Source: Streptococcus oralis subsp. tigurinus AZ_3a
GTDB taxonomy: Bacteria; Bacillota; Bacilli; Lactobacillales; Streptococcaceae
Assembly (NCBI GenBank): GCA_000344275.1
Contig: AORU01000015.1
Coordinates: 1 to 51,762 of the forward strand
Direction: 5' to 3'
DNA length: 51,762 nucleotides
The translations under genes and the position numbers were made by a program. Below, piece by piece: positions 34,414 through 43,752 of the stretch. Position 1 is the first letter of the stretch, and the number at the start of each line of letters is the position of its first letter. Under the pieces are notes generated by a model. It ran no database searches and was not told the DNA's origin. It saw only the letters and a program-made list of their open reading frames with translations.

Positions 34414-35039
34414 GGAACCATTCGAAACAACACAGCTCTAAAACCATTGGGCAGTTATCTGGATTAACTGTCTCGTTTTGGAACCATTCGAAACAACACA
34501 GCTCTAAAACTGAATGGCAATAGTATTACCCATTGCAAATGTTTTGGAACCATTCGAAACAACACAGCTCTAAAACTTGACACTTCTTCACTTTCTCGAA
34601 AAAGCGGTTTTGGAACCATTCGAAACAACACAGCTCTAAAACATTGACTAGCACTAAGGAAACTATGATGTCGTTTTGGAACCATTCGAAACAACACAGC
34701 TCTAAAACTAAATGGAAGGATAACAAGCTCATATCCTGGTTTTGGAACCATTCGAAACAACACAGCTCTAAAACAAGCAAGCGAGCTTCTTCAAAATGGT
34801 AAGGGTTTTGGAACCATTCGAAACAACACAGCTCTAAAACACGTGTTCGAGCCTCTCTACTGGCTAGATAGTTTTGGAACCATTCGAAACAACACAGCTC
34901 TAAAACAGTAGTATCCGTTTGGCTTCATCTTCTTAGGTTTTGGAACCATTCGAAACAACACAGCTCTAAAACAAAGCAAAACCATTTATTGACTCTTTGA
35001 CAAGTTTTGGAACCATTCGAAACAACACAGCTCTAAAAC
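34409..35039 (-). CRISPR. Type II-A CRISPR array, 10 repeats and 9 spacers
   Basis: Ten 36-base repeats; on the minus strand (crRNA sense) each begins GTTTTAGAGCTGTG and ends GGTTCCAAAAC, which I recognise as the S. thermophilus CRISPR3-type repeat. Repeat starts: 34409, 34475, 34541, 34607, 34673, 34739, 34805, 34871, 34937, 35004. Nine are identical; the one at 34409, farthest from the leader, differs at its last crRNA-sense base. Spacers are 30 bases, except the leader-proximal one (34973-35003), which is 31. All spacers differ. Transcription runs leftward from the leader at 35040-35137; the array follows csn2 in the usual II-A order. Confidence 0.98.
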
Positions 35040-35128
35040 CTCGTAGAAAAATTTTTCTCACGAAATTTCGTAATCGCGCCATTCGTCCCAGTCAGACTTC
35101 AGCTCGTCAGGTTCCAATTGTTACCCTT
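35040..35128 (-). promoter_or_regulatory. CRISPR leader
   Basis: Lies between csn2 and the first repeat. On the minus strand it ends TTTTTCTACGAG directly at the repeat; CTACGAG is the leader-end motif that directs II-A spacer integration. Two perfect palindromes stand close to the repeat: AGAAAAATTTTTCT (35045-35058) and CGAAATTTCG (35061-35070). Confidence 0.85.
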
Positions 35129-35137
35129 ATTATACCA
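35129..35137 (-). promoter_or_regulatory. Array promoter, extended -10 box overlapping the csn2 stop
   Basis: On the minus strand TGG followed by TATAAT (35129-35134); the csn2 stop TAA (35130-35132) lies inside the box. Transcription would start near 35122 and pass through the leader into the repeats. Confidence 0.7.
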
Positions 35138-35792
35138 TATTTTCAGGGTTCAAGAAATAGTCTTGATCCAGCACATATTGCGGAAAATCATAGACTTTTC
35201 GAGGTTCGACAAATAAGACTCTTAGTTGATTGAGTTGGATATACTCTATCAGATTTACTAACTCATCCTTTGATAGATAGGCGGTCGCATTGATGAAAAC
35301 AAGGAGTTTCTTTTTGGAAAGATATTTAAAAACTTGAACAATTTCTAGCATCTTTTCGAAAGGTGTATCACTCAGAGTTTCAACTTTGACCCCTAGAGCA
35401 TCGATTAACTCCAGAATGGTGATTTCGTCGTACTCTAGGTCTAATTCGTTTTCCAAGCACTCAAATGCCAGCAATTCTGTAATCGTAGCTACCAGCTTTT
35501 CAATCATGGACTTGACTTCTGGTTTGTCATTGAGTTGATTTTCAAGATCTGCATGTATCAGCTTGAGCATGGCGGGTGAGTTGAGATTGTATCCTAAGAC
35601 ATCCGTTATCACTAGTAACTCGGACTCTTTCAGAGCTTTTAGATTTCTATCAAACAACTTTAACTCTCCATCATCAGTGTACTGGTAGAACTGCTTGACG
35701 ATAGTCGAAAAGGTAAACTGGTCTTCCAGGACTAAAAAGGTTGCATTTTCAATAGCCAATGGTTCATCCAATAATGGGAAATTAATCTTCAT
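35130..35792 (-). CDS. csn2: CRISPR-associated protein Csn2
   Basis: 220 residues, the short Csn2 form typical of S. pyogenes and S. thermophilus CRISPR3. It starts [20 protein letters not shown]. Csn2 forms a ring-shaped tetramer that slides on DNA ends and is needed for spacer uptake with Cas1-Cas2 and Cas9. Family positions visible are [40 protein letters not shown] and the C-terminal [14 protein letters not shown]. It overlaps cas2 by 11 bases. Its final codons form the promoter of the array. Confidence 0.95.
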   Translation of the reverse strand: MKINFPLLDEPLAIENATFLVLEDQFTFSTIVKQFYQYTDDGELKLFDRNLKALKESELLVITDVLGYNLNSPAMLKLIHADLENQLNDKPEVKSMIEKLVATITELLAFECLENELDLEYDEITILELIDALGVKVETLSDTPFEKMLEIVQVFKYLSKKKLLVFINATAYLSKDELVNLIEYIQLNQLRVLFVEPRKVYDFPQYVLDQDYFLNPENMV

Positions 35793-36126
35793 CTCCAGGC
35801 TCCTCTCCTAGAAAAACTAAACGTGCGTCGGAGTTTGCTACGCTGGTATTTCGCTCACCATTTAAGTAAATCATGCGAGAAAACTGCTTTTCTGTAACGG
35901 TTAAGAGAGTAATGCTCCCTTTTTTAGGATTATGCGTCTTAAGGCGTTCAATCATGGCGTTATTAGCAGAGTTGTTGAGTAAGAGCTTGCTATAGATGGA
36001 GAATTGGTGCATGATAAATCCCTCATCTATGAGGAACTTACGAAATTTCCGATAGGCCTTGCGTTCCTCTACGGTATCAACGGGCATATCAAACATTAAA
36101 ATCATACGCATATATCGATAACTCAT
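35782..36126 (-). CDS. cas2: CRISPR-associated endonuclease Cas2
   Basis: 114 residues starting [20 protein letters not shown]; the first strand ends with the conserved Asp (MFDMP). Then comes the ferredoxin-like fold with [20 protein letters not shown]. Cas2 bridges two Cas1 dimers in the spacer integration complex. It overlaps cas1 by 4 bases (ATGA type) and csn2 by 11, so the cas genes are tightly coupled. Length is standard for II-A Cas2. Confidence 0.96.
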   Translation of the reverse strand: MSYRYMRMILMFDMPVDTVEERKAYRKFRKFLIDEGFIMHQFSIYSKLLLNNSANNAMIERLKTHNPKKGSITLLTVTEKQFSRMIYLNGERNTSVANSDARLVFLGEEPGDED

Positions 36127-36989
36127 ATCCTAAACTCAGGAACTCCTTTCTCTGGTTGATTGAGAGCTTGGATGACTTTCTTAGTATAATCGCTGACGAT
36201 ATTGGACAGGTACATATCTTTGCCATTGTAGTGGAAGGTATCTGAGAAAATAGTGAACAGTTCTCGTTTGATTTTGACAAAAGAACTGTTTCGATTTTCA
36301 TAGACGATTCTGTCAATAATCGGACGGAAAGGCTCCATAATATCGCTAGCGAGGTTGAATTGATTAAACTGATTAGCATGTTTCAAGCCAAACTGGGTCA
36401 TACAGCCAGACAACACAATCTCACGCGCAAACATACTCAAAATTAAGGTGTAACCGTAGTCTAAGGCAGCATTGACATCATTGTCTTGTTCACGGCTAAA
36501 ATCATTTCCAAATAAGGTGTTAAAATAAATCCGAGCTGCGTGCCCTTCGCGGTTACTAGGATCAAACAAATCCAACCCATGATAGAGATTGATGACGGAC
36601 TGACTCTTTTCCAGAAAACCACAACTCCCTAGATAAAAAGCCTGATTGAGAATTTTTTGTGCAATGATGGTTGTCCAGATTTCCGCCTTTACATCTTCAT
36701 TCCAAGCAATTTGCCGAGAGAGTTGCAGACTGGAATCGTGCCGACCGTAATAGGGCATTAAGTATGCCGTTGGCAAGCGTTTGTCATCACAAAAGATGAC
36801 CAGAATATTTTCATCCACCAAGCGTTTTATCAGCATAGTGGAGAGAACGATATCCGTCGTCTCTAAAAGTAGGATGTCCACCTCGGACAGGTGAATCAAC
36901 TCTGTCCGAGAGGCATCTTTAAAAATCAAGTGATTGTTCTTGTAGGAGAGCTTAGAGTGCGTATTGACAACAACGGTTCTCCATCCCAT
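36123..36989 (-). CDS. cas1: CRISPR-associated integrase Cas1
   Basis: 288 residues, starting [20 protein letters not shown]. The N-terminal beta domain is followed by the helical catalytic domain with EGHAARIYF (metal-binding Glu, about residue 148), [20 protein letters not shown] (His and Asp, about 205-221). With Cas2 it cuts and inserts new spacers beside the leader. ATG overlaps the cas9 stop in a TAATG junction, so it is translated from the cas9 message. All catalytic residues appear present. Confidence 0.97.
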   Translation of the reverse strand: MGWRTVVVNTHSKLSYKNNHLIFKDASRTELIHLSEVDILLLETTDIVLSTMLIKRLVDENILVIFCDDKRLPTAYLMPYYGRHDSSLQLSRQIAWNEDVKAEIWTTIIAQKILNQAFYLGSCGFLEKSQSVINLYHGLDLFDPSNREGHAARIYFNTLFGNDFSREQDNDVNAALDYGYTLILSMFAREIVLSGCMTQFGLKHANQFNQFNLASDIMEPFRPIIDRIVYENRNSSFVKIKRELFTIFSDTFHYNGKDMYLSNIVSDYTKKVIQALNQPEKGVPEFRI

Positions 36990-39900
36990 TAGTCTTCTCC
37001 CAGTTTGCTTAAGTCAATCCGAGTCTCGTAAAGACCAGTGATGGATTGGTGGATGAGAGTGGCGTTACTTTCATCCTTCGTTGCTCTATAAACAACATTT
37101 CGTAATTTAGGAGCTTCAAAAAGACCAACTACATAGCCACTGCTAGTACCGCTCTTTGTCAAAGAGAATAGTCTTAAGAAATTATCATAGTAATATCGAA
37201 TAGTTTCTTCATTTAAACTAAAAACAGGATATTTTCTTAGTTTATATGCTTCGTGAGCTTGAGTAAATAGTGATTTACTTCCTAATTGTCTTTCAGCATA
37301 TCCAAACAGACCATTAACTATGTTATCAAATTCGTTCTTATGATTCATTATGAAATCTTGACTTTCTTTTATAGATTCTTCAGATTTTAAGTCCATAAAA
37401 TCCGTTTTTGTCAAAAGACGTTTCATATGAAAGAACAGTTCATTTTGTGCTTCTGTTAGTTTAAACTGAGTAGCCTTATGAAAATTGGTTGTGCTTTCAA
37501 AAAGCATTCTTGTCCCATCATTTTTTTGAATAAGTGAATATTTAGGTATTTTATAAAATGCTTGAACACTCTGTAAATTATTCTTTGTAAGAAAACCATT
37601 TTCAGAATCATCATTAAAAAAACTCATTGGGTCAGTATTAAACAATGGATAATCAATAATATTAATATCGTAAAATTCTTTAACAACTTTTAATTTATTA
37701 TTCTTATTGAAACTTTGCCCAATTATAAAAACCGATAATGCTGAATTACGTTCATAGTAACCACCATAAAGTTTTGGGTCTAAATATTTTTTGTTTTTTA
37801 TTGGGAAACGTTTGTCAACAGTGACAGAGCTATCGTTAGGTATAATATTCTGTTTATAAAATGCTCCTTTTTTAATCATTGTACGTTTGACAAAGTTGAC
37901 TTGAGAGTTGTAGATGATATCTTTTATGATTGGCAAATCCCTATTACAATTCCAAATATCTTTACTGACTTTAGAATTTGGATTATTAAAGAATCTCATG
38001 ATGTTAGAATAGAGATGCTTTCTTATCGTTGCTTTATTTTCCTCATGTCGATTAAAGTGAGCATGGTGACCATATATCAACTCAGGAGCTAATTTTGGAT
38101 AGGCTTTAAGAAGAGTTTGTCCTATAACAACAGCTAGATAAGCATCATGAGCATGGTGATAATCATTCAACTCACGTATTTTTGCAATATGAAAGGTATT
38201 TCTAAAATTGGTAATTAGTTGAGATTTTAAAGTAATGATTTTAGTGTCTAAAAAACGATTATCTAGTATGCGAGCAACGTGTTTTATAATTTGTCGTGTT
38301 TCGACTAATTGACGTTCAATAAAGCCAGCTTTCATGCTCTCGGTCAGAACACCATCAGGAGTTCGTTCGCTAGTAGTTAATCTTTGATATTTCGTTTGAG
38401 AAATTAACTTGGCATTATATAATTTCTCCCAGAAAGGTTTCATATTAGCGACCGTCTCTTTGTCTGGTATATTATTCAACTTTCGTTGATTGTTTTCCCT
38501 ATGCGTTAATACTTTATTATCAATCGAATCAATTGGTAAAAAACTATAGGGGATAATATGATCGACTTCGTATTGATCAAGCCGGTCTCGGTATAAGGGG
38601 GTAGGGCTTCCGGTTTTATCCAGGGAATACATGTCCTTTCCATTTTGAAGATAATATAAATATAATTTCTCAGATTGTAGTTGTTCATCTGAATGAGGAA
38701 CCTTCCCATTTTCTAATACACTATTTTCAATATTTTTTAGTGCAGATTCTAATTTAGTTTTACGAGTTTTTGCCTTTTTTTGCCCCTCTTCGGTGGTCAT
38801 ATTTTCACGAGCCATTTCAATAACGATATTTTGGGGTGGATATCCTATAATTTGAACCAGTTCATCAACAATTTTAATACTATTTAAAATTCCTCGTTTG
38901 ATAGCTGGACTACCAGCCAATTTTTTAATTTCGTCAAATACATCATCTTCAACAGTTGATTTAGATTGAATGGATTTGATAGCAGAATCAAAGGATAAAG
39001 TGCTATCAGATATGAGCTGAGATAAATTACGATTTTCATCATCGTTTCGAAGGAACTGCATTAAATTAAAACCTGTATCCTCGTCGCGAATGTCTAATAA
39101 TAACTTGGCTGAATAACGTCCCCAGCCAGTATAGCGTAATTTTGAGAGTTGATTAATTCTCTCTTCATTTAAAAATTCAAGACGTCCAAAATATTTTGTA
39201 AGGTAGTTTTTAATAGATTTTTTATCATCAAAAACAGTAATAACTTTGACAATCTCTTCTAACTCTTTTTGATAGATTTCAGAATCGAGTAGCTCCTCTG
39301 AAAAAATAGTTTTTAAATCATTATATGTTTTTAAAGTCGAATTAAGGGATTTGCCTTTTTCAATTCCTGAAACAATCTCAACCGCTTGTAAATTTGTGTA
39401 ATTCTCCAAGTAATTAAGGAGCATTGCAGAACTAACACGTTTACTATTCGTTTTAAATAAGTTATTGATTATTTCTTGTCGGAGCTCAGAATCGAAAAAG
39501 TGAGTTTTCCCATATTTGTCTTTATACTTGACCCGAGTTAATTCATTTTGGAGCATGACTTCTTCATAGATCAAACTACGTTTTGGTAAAACTTTTTCAT
39601 TTAAGAGAATAATATCATTTCCTATTAGATTGGTGATGAATGCATCTCTAGTTTTATCCATATTTATCAGTTTATGATAGTTCCAAGGACGTATTTTACC
39701 ATTTCTAGTATCTTCATCATTATCATCTAAAATATCTTGACTAGTCGCTCGTTTAATCCAAGCAAATCTACTATTATTTCCTTTTGCCAGAGGACCAACA
39801 TAATAAGGGATTTTAAATGTCAAGATAGATAGTAATTTATCTTTGTTTTCTAGTAGAAAAGGATAATCTCTTCCTTGTCTTTCTATAATCTTTTCTAGTT

Positions 39901-41236
39901 CATAAGCGTGAATTTGATTAGGGATTGCTCCATTATCAGTTGTACGGAGTTTTCTTAAAAATGTTCCATCTGATATCTTATTAAGAAAATATTCTGCTCC
40001 TTCGATACCAGTTATTTTTCCACTAATATAATCATAAAAATTTTGTTGTATAGTTTTCTGTTTGTTAGTTAATACCATCTTGTTAGATATATATCCAACA
40101 TATCCCTTTGTTTCCTTATCTACATCAAATCCATTTGGTGTTTTTCTGCCAAAAATATCTAAATAATCTTGTTCAGATAGATTTTGTTTAACAAAAGATT
40201 TGAAGCGCTGTAAATCTTTTCGGTGTTCCTCGTATCGCTCAACCATAGTAGCAGAAAAGCGAGCATGAGTTGCTCCAGTGTATGTTAGCATATCAGATAA
40301 AAGGATAGTATCACGTAAAATTTTAAGTTTAGCAAATACATCGGAAAAGTCCTCTTCTAATGTACCAAGAAGATTTTCTAGATTTTCATCATAGTTTTCT
40401 TTAGAGAAATTAAGATCTGGTTCTTCTTCTAATTCAAAACAATCTTTAAATTTCGTTTTTAAACCAAATAGTAGCTGCAATAGTTGTTTGAAAATACTCT
40501 TATCTTTTTTTAGAAGCTCTTGTTGGAAATAGGATAGTATTTGTTTAACTTTTTCTTGTCTGTTCTCGCTTGACTTAAATATAGCTGCTATGGTTTTAGA
40601 TTCTTCAGAGACTTCCAAATCGAAAACTTCTTGACAAGATTCAATGAAATTAATCCAAGAGTTTTGCATATTGATATTATTAGGATTGATCTTATCTAAC
40701 GTTAAAAAATGCCCCCTATACTTTAAAATATGTGATAAGGCCATGTAAACTTCGCGAATATCGGCTACAGGAGAGTTTTTATCTGCATCAGCTAAGTGTT
40801 TTCGTAAATGGTAAATCGTAGGGTATTTCTTGTGATAGGCAGTCTCTAGTTCTTTATCACCAAAAAATGGCTGTTTTATCTGTAGGTCCTCACTTTTATC
40901 ACCAAGTACCCTAAAACTTTCGTCTAATCTACGATAAAAATTTTTATCAACTTTTTCAATTTCTTTTTGAAAAATATCCCGTAAATAGGCAATTCGATGA
41001 TTTCTTCTATCAATTCTGCGGCGATTGACACGAAATACCCGAGTTACTTGAGCTGATTGAGCGGGTACAAAGGTGGTAGATCCGATTAAATTCTTCTTTA
41101 TTTTTTCTTTTTCTGTATTACCTAAAACTTTAAATCTAAAAGCAGGTACTCGATAATCTTCAGTTATAACGGCATAACCGACGGATGATACACCTATATC
41201 TAAGCCGATTGAATAAGGCTTATTAAATTTTGCCAT
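36989..41236 (-). CDS. cas9: CRISPR-associated endonuclease Cas9 (type II-A)
   Basis: 1415 residues, slightly longer than the S. pyogenes (1368) and S. thermophilus CRISPR3 (1388) enzymes. Ruv[18 protein letters not shown] (Asp13), Arg-rich bridge helix [17 protein letters not shown], Ruv[12 protein letters not shown] (Glu807), [13 protein letters not shown] (Asp892, His893) with the third HNH residue in HRENNQRK, Ruv[16 protein letters not shown] (Asp1031), and the conserved end [20 protein letters not shown]. It appears catalytically intact and should cut crRNA/tracrRNA-guided DNA. The PAM-interacting region is diverged: by eye the two PAM-reading arginines of the S. pyogenes protein align to Asn1380 and Val1382. 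ATG at 41234-41236 follows AAGGAG. Base composition is visibly more A+T-rich than the neighbours. Confidence 0.98.
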   Translation of the reverse strand: MAKFNKPYSIGLDIGVSSVGYAVITEDYRVPAFRFKVLGNTEKEKIKKNLIGSTTFVPAQSAQVTRVFRVNRRRIDRRNHRIAYLRDIFQKEIEKVDKNFYRRLDESFRVLGDKSEDLQIKQPFFGDKELETAYHKKYPTIYHLRKHLADADKNSPVADIREVYMALSHILKYRGHFLTLDKINPNNINMQNSWINFIESCQEVFDLEVSEESKTIAAIFKSSENRQEKVKQILSYFQQELLKKDKSIFKQLLQLLFGLKTKFKDCFELEEEPDLNFSKENYDENLENLLGTLEEDFSDVFAKLKILRDTILLSDMLTYTGATHARFSATMVERYEEHRKDLQRFKSFVKQNLSEQDYLDIFGRKTPNGFDVDKETKGYVGYISNKMVLTNKQKTIQQNFYDYISGKITGIEGAEYFLNKISDGTFLRKLRTTDNGAIPNQIHAYELEKIIERQGRDYPFLLENKDKLLSILTFKIPYYVGPLAKGNNSRFAWIKRATSQDILDDNDEDTRNGKIRPWNYHKLINMDKTRDAFITNLIGNDIILLNEKVLPKRSLIYEEVMLQNELTRVKYKDKYGKTHFFDSELRQEIINNLFKTNSKRVSSAMLLNYLENYTNLQAVEIVSGIEKGKSLNSTLKTYNDLKTIFSEELLDSEIYQKELEEIVKVITVFDDKKSIKNYLTKYFGRLEFLNEERINQLSKLRYTGWGRYSAKLLLDIRDEDTGFNLMQFLRNDDENRNLSQLISDSTLSFDSAIKSIQSKSTVEDDVFDEIKKLAGSPAIKRGILNSIKIVDELVQIIGYPPQNIVIEMARENMTTEEGQKKAKTRKTKLESALKNIENSVLENGKVPHSDEQLQSEKLYLYYLQNGKDMYSLDKTGSPTPLYRDRLDQYEVDHIIPYSFLPIDSIDNKVLTHRENNQRKLNNIPDKETVANMKPFWEKLYNAKLISQTKYQRLTTSERTPDGVLTESMKAGFIERQLVETRQIIKHVARILDNRFLDTKIITLKSQLITNFRNTFHIAKIRELNDYHHAHDAYLAVVIGQTLLKAYPKLAPELIYGHHAHFNRHEENKATIRKHLYSNIMRFFNNPNSKVSKDIWNCNRDLPIIKDIIYNSQVNFVKRTMIKKGAFYKQNIIPNDSSVTVDKRFPIKNKKYLDPKLYGGYYERNSALSVFIIGQSFNKNNKLKVVKEFYDINIIDYPLFNTDPMSFFNDDSENGFLTKNNLQSVQAFYKIPKYSLIQKNDGTRMLFESTTNFHKATQFKLTEAQNELFFHMKRLLTKTDFMDLKSEESIKESQDFIMNHKNEFDNIVNGLFGYAERQLGSKSLFTQAHEAYKLRKYPVFSLNEETIRYYYDNFLRLFSLTKSGTSSGYVVGLFEAPKLRNVVYRATKDESNATLIHQSITGLYETRIDLSKLGED

Positions 41237-41252
41237 AAAACTACTCCTTGTC

Positions 41253-41281
41253 TTGATTTTCGATTTTATTTTTTGTATAAT
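41253..41281 (+). promoter_or_regulatory. Promoter of the tracrRNA
   Basis: TTGATT (41253-41258) and TATAAT (41276-41281) with a 17-base spacer, reading away from cas9. The minus-strand copy of the -10 area (ATATTATA) is a plausible -10 of the divergent cas9 promoter, so the two promoters overlap. Confidence 0.75.
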
Positions 41282-41287
41282 ATCTGT

Positions 41288-41390
41288 GTTGGAACTATTC
41301 GAAACAACACAGCCAAAAGATTTTTCTTTTGAGTTAAAATATGGTTATCCATAATCAGTAATGCGCACCGATTCGGTGCTTTTTATTTTA
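41288..41390 (+). ncRNA. tracrRNA with an extra hairpin in the anti-repeat region
   Basis: The anti-repeat, TTGGAACTATTCGAAACAAC then ACAGC (41289-41313), matches the plus-strand repeat with one C-to-T change that still allows G-U pairing. GAGTTAAAATA (41331-41341) supplies the lower stem that pairs with the 5' GTTTTA of the crRNA repeat. Between them, 41314-41331 (CAAAAGA, TTTT loop, TCTTTTG) form a 7-bp hairpin absent from canonical II-A tracrRNAs. A nexus-like stem TATGG/CCATA with loop TTAT is at 41340-41353, and the terminator GCACCG/CGGTGC with T run at 41365-41388. There is no middle stem-loop. Transcript ends are inferred. Confidence 0.85.
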
Positions 41391-41552
41391 TTATACTAAC
41401 CCATTGTACTCCTATTTTTATAAAAAAACAAATAATATTGTAGCGCTTTCATAAAATTCGAGATCAATTCGATGGAGCTTGTAAGTGGGTTAACTGAGAA
41501 ATACGATTTCCTTTTGTTGGTTTATATGTTCGGGATGATAGCAATACAAAAT
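41391..41552. other. Intergenic stretch between tracrRNA and galU with no recognised feature
   Basis: No open frame, repeat or promoter worth naming was found. TGTAGCGCTTTCA near 41441-41453 resembles a catabolite-response site but is one base short of the pattern. This may be the edge of the inserted CRISPR segment. Confidence 0.3.
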
Positions 41553-41592
41553 AAAAAGAACTGGGATAATTAACTATCCTAGTTCTTTTTTT
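41553..41592. terminator. Bidirectional terminator downstream of galU
   Basis: AAAAAGAACTGGGATA pairs with TATCCTAGTTCTTTTT (one G-U) around a 6-base loop; T runs follow on both strands. It is 16 bases beyond the galU stop. Confidence 0.92.
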
Positions 41593-41607
41593 ATGTGAAC
41601 TGTTCTT

Positions 41608-42507
41608 CTATTTCCCCTCAGCTAACTCTTTTCCGAGTTGGATGAGGTAGTCTTTCAAGTCATCTTTGACTTGTGGGTGTTTGAGAGCGTAGTCGATGGA
41701 TGTTTTCATAAAGCCAAACTTATCTCCGACATCGTAACGAGCCCCTTTGAACTCACGAGCAAATACACGTTGTGTTTTATTGAGAGTATCGATTGCATCT
41801 GTCAGCTGAATTTCATTTCCCGCACCTGGAGCTTGGTTTTCGAGGATTTGGAAAATTTCAGGAGTGAGGAGGTAGCGCCCAATGATAGCAAGGTCGCTAG
41901 GAGCATCCTCTGGAGCTGGTTTTTCAACGAAGGTTGCAACGCTGTAAAGACCGTCTTTTCCTTCGCCTTGCGGAGCAATAACCCCATAAGCAGATACTTC
42001 GTCATGAGGGACAGGCATAACAGCGATAGTGGACGCGTGGGTACGCTCGTAGTCATCCATGAGTTGTTTGGTGAGCGGAACAGCTTTTTCGTTGGTGATA
42101 TCCATCAAGTCATCGCCAAGCATAACGATAAAGGGTTCATTTCCGACGAAAGCTTTGGCTTGCAAGACAGCATCTCCGAGACCACGTGGATGAGTTTGGC
42201 GGATAAAATGCAGGCGCATGCCAGTTGTTTCATCAACTAGCTTCAAAAGATCTGTTTTCCCTTTTTCTTTGAGGTTGTATTCCAATTCGAAGTTTGAGTC
42301 GAAGTGGTCCTCAATGGAACGTTTTGACTTACCCGTAACAACCAAAATGTCTTCGATACCAGATTTGAGGGCCTCTTCAACGATAAACTGGATAGTTGGC
42401 TTGTCTACGATTGGCAACATTTCCTTGGCCAAGGCCTTAGTTGCTGGGAGGAAACGAGTTCCCAATCCAGCGGCAGGGATGACTGCTTTTCTGACTTTTT
42501 GTTTCAT
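41608..42507 (-). CDS. galU: UTP-glucose-1-phosphate uridylyltransferase
   Basis: 299 residues. It makes UDP-glucose for capsule, glycolipid and teichoic acid synthesis. The nucleotide-binding start is [20 protein letters not shown] (about residues 10-29), followed by [24 protein letters not shown] and [13 protein letters not shown] near the C-terminus, all GalU hallmarks. ATG at 42505-42507 follows GAAAGGAAC. It lies 22 bases after gpsA and is probably cotranscribed with it, the same order as in pneumococcus. Confidence 0.96.
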   Translation of the reverse strand: MKQKVRKAVIPAAGLGTRFLPATKALAKEMLPIVDKPTIQFIVEEALKSGIEDILVVTGKSKRSIEDHFDSNFELEYNLKEKGKTDLLKLVDETTGMRLHFIRQTHPRGLGDAVLQAKAFVGNEPFIVMLGDDLMDITNEKAVPLTKQLMDDYERTHASTIAVMPVPHDEVSAYGVIAPQGEGKDGLYSVATFVEKPAPEDAPSDLAIIGRYLLTPEIFQILENQAPGAGNEIQLTDAIDTLNKTQRVFAREFKGARYDVGDKFGFMKTSIDYALKHPQVKDDLKDYLIQLGKELAEGK

Positions 42508-42529
42508 AAATGTTCCTTTCTATAAAGGT

Positions 42530-43546
42530 CTATGACCATTCGTTTTCTGCTTTAAATTCATTGCTCATGATGTCAGTGATTGCTTCTTTGATATTGACAC
42601 CTTCATAGATAACTCGGTAAATAGCCTGTGTGATTGGCATGTAGACACCCAATTCCTGAGCCAGTTCGTAAGCTGCTCGAGTTGTTGAAATGCCTTCAAT
42701 GACCATGCCCATATTAGCCTCAATATCTGCGAGAGATTCTCCGCGGCCGAGAGCATTACCGGCCCTCCAGTTACGAGAGTGGACAGATGTTCCCGTTACA
42801 ATCAAATCCCCAACTCCAGAAAGACCGCTATAAGTTAGAGGATTTGCCCCAAGAGCGACTCCTAGACGGGTGATTTCTGCCAAGCCACGTGCGATGATAG
42901 CCGCCTTGGCATTGTCGCCAAACCCTAGTCCATGTAGTGCCCCAGCGCCAACTGCGATGATATTTTTAAGAGCGCCGGCGGTTTCAACCCCAATAACATC
43001 CGTATTGGTATAGAGGCGGAAGTAGTGATTGCTAAAGAGATTTTGGGCGTACTGAGCAGTTTCGAGGTCTTTAGAGGCGGCGGTGATCAAAGTAATATCC
43101 CGTACAATAGTTTCCTCAGCATGGCTCGGTCCTGAAACAACGACGATATCACTGCGAAGGTCAGCTGGAATTTCCTCTTCAAGAATGGTTGATAGACGTT
43201 TGTGGCTATCTGGTTCCAATCCTTTGGAGGCATGCATGATGACAACCTTGTGATCGAGTACCTTTGCTACTTGTTGGGCAACCAGTCTCGTTACTTTTGT
43301 TGGGACCACAAATAAAACAGCATCAACATCCTTTAGTGTTTCTTCCAAGTCATGACAGGCTTTGATCTTTTCGTCGAGTAGGATATCTTTGAAATAGCGT
43401 TTGTTTGTATGTTGGTTATTGATTTCATCAATTTGGTCAGAAATATTCCCCCAAATTCGAACCTCGTGTCCATTGTCGTTTAGGACCTGCGAAAGGGCGG
43501 TCCCCCAAGAACCAGGACCCAAGACAGCGATGGTTTGTTTCTTCAT
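42530..43546 (-). CDS. gpsA: Glycerol-3-phosphate dehydrogenase [NAD(P)+]
   Basis: 338 residues. It reduces dihydroxyacetone phosphate to sn-glycerol-3-phosphate for phospholipid and teichoic acid synthesis. The Rossmann motif is [15 protein letters not shown] at the N-terminus; [11 protein letters not shown] and [15 protein letters not shown] (catalytic Lys) lie mid-protein, and [13 protein letters not shown] follows in the C-terminal domain. ATG at 43544-43546 follows AAGGAGG. It is first gene of a gpsA-galU unit behind an extended -10 promoter. Confidence 0.96.
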   Translation of the reverse strand: MKKQTIAVLGPGSWGTALSQVLNDNGHEVRIWGNISDQIDEINNQHTNKRYFKDILLDEKIKACHDLEETLKDVDAVLFVVPTKVTRLVAQQVAKVLDHKVVIMHASKGLEPDSHKRLSTILEEEIPADLRSDIVVVSGPSHAEETIVRDITLITAASKDLETAQYAQNLFSNHYFRLYTNTDVIGVETAGALKNIIAVGAGALHGLGFGDNAKAAIIARGLAEITRLGVALGANPLTYSGLSGVGDLIVTGTSVHSRNWRAGNALGRGESLADIEANMGMVIEGISTTRAAYELAQELGVYMPITQAIYRVIYEGVNIKEAITDIMSNEFKAENEWS

Positions 43547-43576
43547 CTTTTCCTCCTTGTAAGAGTTCTTCCTTTC

Positions 43577-43585
43577 ATTTTACCA
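43577..43585 (-). promoter_or_regulatory. Extended -10 promoter of gpsA-galU
   Basis: On the minus strand TGG followed by TAAAAT (43577-43582), 30 bases before the gpsA ATG. Confidence 0.55.
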
Positions 43586-43649
43586 TAAAAAGCCTTTTCA
43601 TGCATCACCTGTATATGAAAGCGCACTAATTTATAATAAGGAGACTTCT

Positions 43650-43678
43650 TTGACAAGATTTCTCTTTTTTGCTAGAAT
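43650..43678 (+). promoter_or_regulatory. Promoter of patA-patB
   Basis: TTGACA (43650-43655, a perfect -35) and TAGAAT (43673-43678) with a 17-base spacer; the transcript would start near 43685 and include a leader of about 68 bases. Confidence 0.8.
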
Positions 43679-43701
43679 AGCATCAATATGACCGAATGAG
43701 A

Positions 43702-43740
43702 AGGAGCTGACGCAGGATGTCGCTCCCTTTATCTATTTTA
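43702..43740 (+). promoter_or_regulatory. Attenuator-like hairpin in the patA leader
   Basis: GGAGC-T-GAC (43703-43711) pairs with GTC-GCTCC (43719-43726) with one bulged base and a 7-base loop, followed by CTTTATCTATTTTATT. A leader transcriptional attenuator upstream of patA has been described in pneumococcus (from memory). Here the 5' arm also contains AAGGAG, placed 10 bases before an in-frame ATG at 43717. A three-codon frame (ATG ACC GAA TGA, 43688-43699) precedes it. Confidence 0.6.
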
Positions 43741-43752
43741 TTAGGAGGAAAT

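Noticed and set aside
34464..34780. Open frames across the CRISPR repeats giving proteins with repeated LCCFEWFQN-like units
   Set aside because: They are translations of the repeat-spacer array. The periodicity comes from the 66-base repeat unit, and there is no ribosome site.
35220..36990. Rearrangement or frameshift between cas1, cas2 and csn2
   Set aside because: The overlaps of 1, 4 and 11 bases are normal translational coupling, and all three proteins have full family length and motifs.
41391..41552. A second tracrRNA or degenerate repeat between tracrRNA and galU
   Set aside because: No segment resembling the repeat or anti-repeat was found there; only the match at 41289-41313 exists outside the array.
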